The notes under the pieces were generated by a model, which was not told the origin of the DNA, searched no databases, and worked only from the letters and a program-made list of their open reading frames with translations. Made by a program: the position numbers and the translations under genes. A stretch of 5,032 nucleotides of DNA from an uncultured Collinsella sp. (GTDB taxonomy: Bacteria; Actinomycetota; Coriobacteriia; Coriobacteriales; Coriobacteriaceae): contig CABQHZ010000116.1 of the NCBI GenBank assembly GCA_902464175.1, forward strand, positions 1-5,032. Direction: 5' to 3'. Below are positions 1 to 5,032 of this stretch, piece by piece (position 1 is the first letter of the stretch; every line of letters begins with the position of its first letter).

Positions 1-2
1 TG

Positions 3-239
3 TTCGCCGGCCTCTACGGCGAGCCGGCGATGGCGCTTGCCGACGACGTCGCCCGCGCCTGCCCGGCCGAGTGCTGGCTCAATCCCGTCAAACTTATCTG
101 CGATATGTTCAACCGTCTGTATTTCTTTGAGGACCTGGGCCCCTTTGCCGTGCGCGCGGGCGCGCTCGTCCTGATGGCCCTGGTGTTTGTCGTTGCCGCC
201 ACGCTGATCTTTGGAAGGAGCCGCTATGAGCACCTTTAA
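3..239 (+). CDS. ABC-2 type transporter permease, C-terminal fragment (cut by left window edge)
   Basis: The reading frame is open from the left edge and ends at TAA 237-239, giving the last 78 residues of a longer protein. What is seen is an amphipathic stretch with the segment LNPVKLICDMFNRLYFF, then one strongly hydrophobic helix at about visible residues 49-70 (VRAGALVLMALVFVVAATLIF), then a short basic tail GRSRYEHL. A conserved 'NP...' helix leading into a final membrane span and a tail ending in arginine, tyrosine and leucine is typical of the C-terminus of ABC-2 type permeases. The gene overlaps the following permease by 14 bases in another frame, which suggests co-translation and a heteromeric permease pair. 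The N-terminal spans and the start are outside the window, so subfamily and substrate cannot be given. It could also be another multispan membrane protein, but its neighbour makes a permease the best reading. Confidence 0.72.
   Translation, partial: FAGLYGEPAMALADDVARACPAECWLNPVKLICDMFNRLYFFEDLGPFAVRAGALVLMALVFVVAATLIFGRSRYEHL
213..220 (+). promoter_or_regulatory. Strong Shine-Dalgarno site deciding the start of the second permease
   Basis: GGAAGGAG lies five bases before ATG 226 and inside the end of the upstream gene. It favours ATG 226 over the in-frame TTG at 211, which would place the site inside the coding region. The position within the preceding gene fits translational coupling. Confidence 0.8.
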
Positions 240-1431
240 GACTGCGCTTCGCATGGCGCTGGCGCACCCGTTCTACCTGCTCATCTATACGGTGTTCATC
301 TCGCTCATGGGCGTGTTCATTGCGGCGTCGGTGAGCTGGAACTCGTCGCAGCTTACCGAGTACAAGCCCTACGACACCAACGTGATCGTGGTCGATCGGG
401 ACAACAGCGACCTTTCGCGGGCGCTCACCAAGCACTTGGGGTCGCGCTTTGACCTGGTCACAGGCGTCGGCGACGACACGTACGATCTTGCGGACGCGCT
501 CTCCAAGAGCAACAGTGCCAAGGGCAGCGCCGACTGCGTGTTCTTTATCCCGGAGGGATTTGAGGGCGACCTGATCGCGGCCGCCCGTGCGGGGGAGACC
601 TTGCCCAAGCTCGACGTGACGTACGGCTCCGGCACCATGGCGGCGGCGCTTTCGTCTGCGGAGGCCTCGCGCTGGATCTCGCTCGCGGGCGCCGCGGCGG
701 CGCTTGAGCCTGCCGCCTCCGACGGTGACGTCGCCAAGGCCGCCGAGCACGCCGCCGCAAAGCGCGCCGAGGTCCAGATCGAGCAGGTCAAAGTCGACTC
801 GATGGCCGCTGCCACGCTTGGGTCGTATTTCAACTTTGGCGCGTACGCGATTATCTCGTCGGTCATCGTGTCGGTGGGCCTGGTGTTCTCGGGCATGAAC
901 GAGCCCGAGCGCGTGCGCCGCATGGATGCCGGCCCGGTCTCCGAGCGCCAGCGCTCGCTCGCCGTGTTCGCGGCCGCCGCGGTGCTCACCGTCTGTATCT
1001 GGCTCGTGTCGAGCATGATGGGCGTCGTGGGCTTTGCCAGCGCGGTTGCCGAGGTCGGCGTGGGCCGCGTGTGCCTGGCGCTGGCGGCGACATTTGCCCT
1101 GGCGTGCACGCCCCTGGCTGTTGGCTTTGCGCTGTCGAGCCTGGGTGCGCGCGAGGAGCTGCTCAACGGCGTGGGCAACCTGCTTGGCATGCTCATGACG
1201 TTTTTGGGCGGCGCCTGGATGCCACTGTCGCTCATGGGCTCGGCCGTGCAGACGGCAGCGCACTTTGTGCCGACATATTGGGTGAACGACGCGATCGGCA
1301 AGGCGCTCGCCGCGGACCTGACGTCTGCCGTGCTGGGTGACATCGCCTGCGACCTGGGCGTCACCGTGCTCTTCGCCGCCGCCATCGCCGCCGTAGGCCT
1401 AGCTCTCACGCACGCCAAAGCCCGAGCCTAG
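226..1431 (+). CDS. ABC-2 type transporter permease (ABC2_membrane_3-like)
   Basis: A 401-residue integral membrane protein, probably half of the membrane channel of an ABC exporter. One span lies near the N-terminus (about 18-36). A long extracytoplasmic domain follows (about 37-203), with the Val/Asp-rich strand TNVIVVDRDNSDLS (51-64) and the segment CVFFIPEGFEGDL (104-116). Five more spans lie at about 204-223, 245-270, 281-304, 314-336 and 374-394. One N-terminal span, a large outer domain holding a 'vvD.d.s..s..l' strand and an 'ip.gf...l' strand, then a cluster of C-terminal spans is the known plan of the ABC2_membrane_3 group (NatB/YhgE-like). The segment FLGGAWMPLSLMG (326-338) matches the conserved '.lgG.w.Pl' part of that family. 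The start is ATG 226, with GGAAGGAG five bases before it. The gene overlaps the preceding permease by 14 bases, so the two probably form a heterodimer. No ATPase for this pair lies inside the window; the ATPase at 1690 is of a different class and is separated by a repeat-filled gap. Substrate unknown. Confidence 0.85.
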   Translation: MSTFKTALRMALAHPFYLLIYTVFISLMGVFIAASVSWNSSQLTEYKPYDTNVIVVDRDNSDLSRALTKHLGSRFDLVTGVGDDTYDLADALSKSNSAKGSADCVFFIPEGFEGDLIAAARAGETLPKLDVTYGSGTMAAALSSAEASRWISLAGAAAALEPAASDGDVAKAAEHAAAKRAEVQIEQVKVDSMAAATLGSYFNFGAYAIISSVIVSVGLVFSGMNEPERVRRMDAGPVSERQRSLAVFAAAAVLTVCIWLVSSMMGVVGFASAVAEVGVGRVCLALAATFALACTPLAVGFALSSLGAREELLNGVGNLLGMLMTFLGGAWMPLSLMGSAVQTAAHFVPTYWVNDAIGKALAADLTSAVLGDIACDLGVTVLFAAAIAAVGLALTHAKARA

Positions 1432-1442
1432 CCATCGGGTAC

Positions 1443-1466
1443 TCATTGGGGACAGACTTAAATGAC
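1443..1466 (+). repeat. GGGGACAG direct repeat, copy 1
   Basis: TCATTGGGGACAGACTTAAA followed by TGAC. It is nearly identical to the copy at 1476-1499 (23 of 24 bases) and shares TCATTGGGGACAG with 1503-1515. It begins 12 bases after the stop of the ABC-2 permease. Its last six bases (AATGAC, 1461-1466) are the exact reverse complement of GTCATT at 1475-1480, so copies 1 and 2 can form a small 6-bp hairpin between them. Confidence 0.9.
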
Positions 1467-1475
1467 CAAGAGTAG

Positions 1476-1499
1476 TCATTGGGGACAGACTTAAACGAC
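1476..1499 (+). repeat. GGGGACAG direct repeat, copy 2
   Basis: TCATTGGGGACAGACTTAAA followed by CGAC, differing from copy 1 by one base (T to C at 1496). It is offset 33 bases from copy 1 and 27 bases from copy 3. It runs directly into the palindrome GACTAGTC (1497-1504) that precedes copy 3. Confidence 0.9.
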
Positions 1500-1502
1500 T
1501 AG

Positions 1503-1523
1503 TCATTGGGGACAGTCTTTGCC
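1503..1523 (+). repeat. GGGGACAG repeat, copy 3, left arm of the stem-loop
   Basis: TCATTGGGGACAGTCTTTGC plus one more C. It shares 13 bases with copies 1 and 2 (TCATTGGGGACAG), then departs from them so that it pairs with the inverted copy at 1549-1566. Confidence 0.85.
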
Positions 1524-1566
1524 GATCGGCCGTTTTGCCAGTAGGGTTGGCAAGGACTGTCCCCAA
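1506..1566 (+). terminator. Large stem-loop, possible transcription terminator without a U-tract
   Basis: Bases 1506-1523 pair with 1549-1566 along 18 consecutive positions, with one G-U wobble (1518 with 1554) and otherwise Watson-Crick pairs. The loop is 25 bases (1524-1548) and holds a small GGC/GCC pairing around CGTTTT (1528-1530 with 1537-1539). It is downstream of the ABC-2 permease and upstream of the ATPase promoter region, where a terminator would be expected. No run of T follows the stem, so it is not a classical intrinsic terminator. It might instead stabilise the 3' end of the upstream message or simply be the core of the repeat element. The stem is certain; the terminator role is a guess. 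Confidence 0.5.
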
Positions 1567-1573
1567 CTGCCGG
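1552..1573 (-). repeat. Inverted GGGGACAG copy A, part of a direct-repeat pair
   Basis: On the + strand this reads AAGGACTGTCCCCAACTGCC followed by GG; the reverse strand carries GTTGGGGACAGTCC, the repeat motif in opposite orientation. It matches 1579-1600 at 19 of 22 positions with a 27-base period. Its first part forms the right arm of the large hairpin. Confidence 0.85.
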
Positions 1574-1578
1574 CAGGA

Positions 1579-1600
1579 AAGGAACGTCCCTAACTGCCGG
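1579..1600 (-). repeat. Inverted GGGGACAG copy B, diverged
   Basis: On the + strand this reads AAGGAACGTCCCTAACTGCC followed by GG, 19 of 22 identical to 1552-1573. The changes break the GGGGACAG core (TTAGGGACG on the reverse strand), so this copy looks decayed or specialised. ACTGCCGG is fully kept in both copies. Confidence 0.8.
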
Positions 1601-1606
1601 GTGACT

Positions 1607-1680
1607 AGTTTGAAATAAATGCCATATGTCGAGCAAAAATAGTTCGCCTAGATTTACTATTACCCTAGAAAAGTAGCAGA
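1607..1680 (+). promoter_or_regulatory. AT-rich probable promoter region of the ATPase-permease operon
   Basis: This stretch is about one-third G+C by hand count, in sharp contrast to the surrounding genes, and directly precedes the ATPase. Candidate elements are weak: TTGAAA at 1610-1615 as a -35 with AAAAAT at 1635-1640 (19-base spacing, four of six consensus matches), or TACTAT at 1655-1660 as a -10 (four of six matches) without a good -35. Two CTAG tetramers (1648-1651 and 1665-1668) flank the TACTAT segment and could belong to an operator, but no convincing dyad is seen. A promoter is likely here; its exact position is not settled. Confidence 0.4.
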
Positions 1681-1683
1681 AGG
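1678..1683 (+). promoter_or_regulatory. Shine-Dalgarno site of the ABC ATPase
   Basis: AGAAGG lies six bases before ATG 1690 and favours that start. A second in-frame ATG at 1702, with GGGGGAT in front of it (1692-1698), is the main alternative and would remove four residues (MGDG). Confidence 0.65.
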
Positions 1684-1689
1684 CTAACA

Positions 1690-2413
<724 letters not shown>

Positions 2414-2415
<2 letters not shown>

Positions 2416-2419
2416 GCGG
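2414..2419 (+). promoter_or_regulatory. Weak Shine-Dalgarno site of the large permease, overlapping the ATPase stop
   Basis: AGGCGG overlaps the TAG stop (2413-2415) and sits four bases before ATG 2424. It is a poor match at short spacing, which suggests that translation of the permease depends on ribosomes finishing the ATPase. TTG at 2409 is an in-frame but less attractive alternative start. Confidence 0.4.
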
Positions 2420-2423
2420 CGCC

Positions 2424-5032
2424 ATGACACCTCTCGCAAAACGTCTCCCGCGCGAGCTGCGCCGCAATATCGGCAAGTACCTGGGCATCTTTTTGCTTAT
2501 GTGCGGAAGCATCGCCCTCACGTCGGGCTTTTTGCTCGCGGCGCATTCCATCGGCTGCCTCATTGACGACATGCGCGATGCATACACGATCGAGGACGGC
2601 CGCGTGACTACCTCCTTCGAGGCCACCAAAGACCAGCTCAAGGCTGCCGAAGACGCGGCTGAGGACGTCGGCGGCGTTACGTTCTACAAGAACTTCTCTA
2701 TCGACGCCATCATCAAAAAGGCGGCTGGCGACGACGGCACCAAGCGGACCCTGCGCACCTATGCGCACCGCGCTAAGGTGGACATTGCGTCCTACTGTGA
2801 GGGCAAGGAACCCAAGGCGGACGACGAGGTGGCCATCGACCGCGTCTTTGCCACCAATAACGACCTCGCCATCGGCGATAAGGTCGAGCTCGAGGGGCGC
2901 ACCTATACCATCTGCGGGATCATGACGCAGCCCGATAGCCAGGCGTTGTTCCTCGACAATTCGGACTTTACGGTGAACACCATCACGTATGGCGTAGCCG
3001 AGGTCACCGACGCCGGTTTTGTTGCGCTCGAGGATGCCGGCGGCGCACCCGCCTATACGTACTCCTTTACCTTTAACGACCGCGATCTCCCCACCGCGGA
3101 TCGCATCGATGCGGAGCAGGATATGGTCGAGGCGCTGACCGATGCCGATGCGCGCGTGGACGATCTGATCGATGCCGATTCCAATCAGGGCATTGGCTAT
3201 GCGCGCGACGACGTGGACGGCGACTCCATGATGTGGATGACGTTGCTCGACATCATCATCGTGATCATGGCGTTTGTCTTTGTGGTGCTCACCGACGCCA
3301 CCATCGAGGAGGAGAGCGCCATTATCGGCACGCTGCTCGCCAGCGGCTATCGCCGCCGCGAGATCGTGCTGCACTACCTCGCGCTTCCCGCCATCGTGGG
3401 CGTGCTCGCGGCGCTTTTGGGCACCGCGCTCGGCGTCGCGTTCTTTACCGAGCCCATGCGCGGCCTCTATTACGGTTCGTATAGCCTGCCTCCCTTCCAG
3501 GTGTACTGGAGCTGGGAGATCTTTGTGAAGTGCGCCGTGGTCCCCGCCGCCGCGCTCATCCTTATCACGCTGGTGGGTCTGCTCCGCAAAATGGGCAAGA
3601 CGCCGCTGCAGTTCCTTCGCCACGAGGCGAGCGGCAAATCGGGCACCAAGCGCGGTCTGCAGCTGCCGGAGCGCATGGGCTTTGTCTCCCGCTTCCGCCT
3701 GCGCGTCTTCCTGCGCAACCTGGGCAACTTCGCCACGCTCTTCGTGGGCATCGCGTTTGGGTCGCTGCTTTTGCTCTTTGGTCTGGCGATCCTGCCCACG
3801 ATGACGCACTATGCGGACAACCTCGAGACGAGCCTGGTCGCCGAGCATCAGTACACACTCAAGGCGCCGCTGGAGCTCGAGGGCACTGCCGAGGAGCGCG
3901 AGCAGTGGTCGGCACTCGAGCGCTTGCAGTCGGTTGACGGCGCGCTGCTTTCTGCCGCCCAGGATGCCGATGACGAGCTTGACGGCGCGGCCGATGCGGC
4001 GCAGACGGCAGCCGATGCCGCGACCGCATCTCCGTCTGCCGAGAGCCTGACCGCAGCGCAGGATGCGCTTGCCAAGGTCCAGGACAAGAAGGATGCGCTC
4101 TACGCGCGCCTTGACGATCTTGCCGACGCCCTCGGCTGCAACCGCGATGAGGCCATCGATCTGATCGACAAGGCCTCTAAGATCGACACTGACAACGACG
4201 ATATCCACCCGGTCAATACGACCGACAACGGCGCGGGCGCAATCGCGCAGGCCGAGAAATATGCCGTTTACCAGCTGCAATACGACCGCGGCGATGGTAA
4301 TGGCGAGGAGACGATTTCCGTCTACGGCATTTCATCTCATTCGCGCTATTGGAAAGACCTCAACGTCGGCGACGGGCGCGTCGTCTTTGGCGGCGGTCTG
4401 CTCGATAAGTTTGGCTGGAGCGAGGGCCAGAAGGTCGAGCTTCGCGACAAGTACGAGGCTCGGGATTATTCTCTTAAGTACGCGGGCAAGGACTGTGCCT
4501 GGGGCTCCAAGTCGGACATGAATATCTATATGAGTATCGATGACTTTAACGAGCTGTTCGACAACGATGCCGCCTACTTTAACGGCTATGTGAGCGACGA
4601 GAAGCTCGACCTCGACGCGCGCTACTTTGCCGGCGACACCACGCCCGACGACATGCGCGCCGTGGGCGACCAGTTCATCGGCATGATGAGCAAAATGATC
4701 GGCATGATGGTCGGGCTCGCGGTGTTTATCTTCCTGCTGTTTATGTACCTGCTGACCAAGGCGGTGATCGACCACAGCGCCCGTTCGATTAGCTATATGA
4801 AAGTCTTTGGCTATCGAGATAGCGAGATCTCGCATCTGTACATCCGCTCGATCACGCTGTGCGTGGCGGCGTCGCTCGTGCTGAGCCTGCCGGTCATTAT
4901 TGGCTCGCTCACGGCCATCTTCCGCTCGATGCTGCTCGCCTACAACGGCAATATCGAGATCTACGTGCCCGCTTGGTCCATGGCTGCATGCGTCGGCATT
5001 GGCTTTGCGACCTACCTGGTCGTGGCGCTGCT
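2424..5032 (+). CDS. FtsX/MacB-type ABC transporter permease with two FtsX units (cut by right window edge)
   Basis: An open frame of 869 codons without a stop in the window; this is the membrane partner of the preceding ATPase. The N-terminus is a basic helix (AKRLPRELRRNIGKYL, 5-20) leading into span 1 (about 18-41), as usual in this family. Outer domain 1 (about 42-268) contains DEVAIDRVFATNNDLAIGDK (134-153), then VELEGRTYTICGI (154-166), a MacB periplasmic-core-like pattern. FtsX unit 1 has spans near 271-290, 317-341 and 366-387, with IIGTLLASGYRRREIVLHYL (300-319) between the first two and TPLQFLRHE at its end. Span 5 (about 437-459) follows RFRLRVFLRNLGNFAT. Outer domain 2 (about 460-755) contains a helical Ala/Asp-rich insert (about 505-590) and VVFGGGLLDKFGWSEGQKVE (653-672), which parallels the domain 1 pattern. 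FtsX unit 2 has spans near 756-779, 809-833 and 851 to the edge, with YMKVFGYRDSEISHLYIRSI (791-810) mirroring unit 1. By analogy with unit 1 only about 20 to 30 residues should be missing. Substrate unknown. Confidence 0.92.
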   Translation, partial: MTPLAKRLPRELRRNIGKYLGIFLLMCGSIALTSGFLLAAHSIGCLIDDMRDAYTIEDGRVTTSFEATKDQLKAAEDAAEDVGGVTFYKNFSIDAIIKKAAGDDGTKRTLRTYAHRAKVDIASYCEGKEPKADDEVAIDRVFATNNDLAIGDKVELEGRTYTICGIMTQPDSQALFLDNSDFTVNTITYGVAEVTDAGFVALEDAGGAPAYTYSFTFNDRDLPTADRIDAEQDMVEALTDADARVDDLIDADSNQGIGYARDDVDGDSMMWMTLLDIIIVIMAFVFVVLTDATIEEESAIIGTLLASGYRRREIVLHYLALPAIVGVLAALLGTALGVAFFTEPMRGLYYGSYSLPPFQVYWSWEIFVKCAVVPAAALILITLVGLLRKMGKTPLQFLRHEASGKSGTKRGLQLPERMGFVSRFRLRVFLRNLGNFATLFVGIAFGSLLLLFGLAILPTMTHYADNLETSLVAEHQYTLKAPLELEGTAEEREQWSALERLQSVDGALLSAAQDADDELDGAADAAQTAADAATASPSAESLTAAQDALAKVQDKKDALYARLDDLADALGCNRDEAIDLIDKASKIDTDNDDIHPVNTTDNGAGAIAQAEKYAVYQLQYDRGDGNGEETISVYGISSHSRYWKDLNVGDGRVVFGGGLLDKFGWSEGQKVELRDKYEARDYSLKYAGKDCAWGSKSDMNIYMSIDDFNELFDNDAAYFNGYVSDEKLDLDARYFAGDTTPDDMRAVGDQFIGMMSKMIGMMVGLAVFIFLLFMYLLTKAVIDHSARSISYMKVFGYRDSEISHLYIRSITLCVAASLVLSLPVIIGSLTAIFRSMLLAYNGNIEIYVPAWSMAACVGIGFATYLVVAL

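Larger units (their letters stand above)
1498..1609. repeat. 112-base repeat block bounded by an 8-bp inverted repeat, MITE-like or REP-like
   Basis: ACTAGTCA at 1498-1505 and TGACTAGT at 1602-1609 are exact reverse complements and bound a block that contains the large hairpin and two inverted GGGGACAG-type copies. Past the ends the arms still resemble each other if eight bases (CCCGGCAG on the reverse strand) are allowed as an insert on the right side: TTGGGGAC on the left against TTAGGGAC on the right. The block therefore can fold in two alternative ways. It has no coding capacity and no transposase. Terminal inverted repeats with internal symmetry suit a miniature non-autonomous element or a composite of REP-like units. 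No clear target-site duplication was found outside the inverted ends, so mobility is inferred only. Confidence 0.5.

Noticed and set aside
211..225. TTG at 211 as the start of the second ABC-2 permease
   Set aside because: The strong GGAAGGAG site at 213-220 would fall inside the coding region, whereas it is ideally placed for ATG 226.
109..1263. A long reverse-strand open frame (384 codons) and another at 369-1418 opposite the ABC-2 permease
   Set aside because: Both are antisense to a well-supported membrane protein gene, have unnatural composition (His/Arg-rich, or Ser/Ala-rich) and no motif. They are explained by codon bias.
1443..1609. A CRISPR array
   Set aside because: The repeats are irregularly spaced, occur in both orientations, diverge in sequence, and leave gaps of only a few bases between direct copies, too short for spacers; no cas gene is present.
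2416..2423. A broken reading frame or frameshift between ATPase and permease
   Set aside because: Both proteins are complete at this junction: the ATPase ends at its normal length and the permease begins with a typical basic helix and span, so this is an ordinary short operon gap.
4485..4496. GGCAAGGACTGT inside the large permease, identical to 1549-1560 in the hairpin
   Set aside because: The match is only 12 bases, lies in frame in conserved-looking coding sequence (AGKDCAW), and lacks the rest of the repeat. Chance is the simplest explanation.

Overview
The window is GC-rich bacterial DNA. All genes are on the + strand, closely packed, and strongly biased to G or C at third codon positions. 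The combination of GC-rich codons, purine-rich Shine-Dalgarno sites and intergenic copies of a TCATTGGGGACAGACTT motif suggests an actinobacterial gut commensal of the Coriobacteriia, such as Collinsella. This is recalled from memory of such genomes, not tested, so it is a suggestion only.

Layout: (1) 3-239 is the C-terminal end of an ABC-2 type permease whose start lies outside the window. (2) 226-1431 is a complete second ABC-2 type permease. It overlaps the first gene by 14 bases and probably forms a pair with it; their ATPase would be expected upstream, outside the window. (3) 1432-1689 is the only real intergenic stretch. It carries three direct copies of a GGGGACAG motif, then an 18-bp stem-loop built from the third copy and an inverted copy, a further diverged inverted copy, and an AT-rich segment likely to hold the promoter of the next operon. 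An 8-bp inverted repeat (ACTAGTCA/TGACTAGT) bounds the 112-base block that contains the hairpin. (4) 1690-2415 is a complete MacB/LolD/FtsE-type ABC ATPase with all nucleotide-binding motifs. (5) 2424-5032 is a large FtsX/MacB-type permease running off the right edge with 869 codons visible. It has two FtsX-type membrane units, each preceded by a large extracytoplasmic domain. The second of these contains an Ala/Asp-rich helical insert.

The window thus joins two probably separate ABC exporters of different classes: an ABC-2 (drug or polymer export-like) permease pair, and a MacB-like ATPase-permease pair. The latter class usually moves or senses substrates at the outer face of the membrane rather than passing them through a channel. 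Nothing in the window identifies either substrate. No RNA gene, CRISPR array, transposase or regulator gene was seen. The least ordinary parts are the compound repeat element between the two operons and the helical insert in the large permease; I found no convincing sign of a wholly new system.
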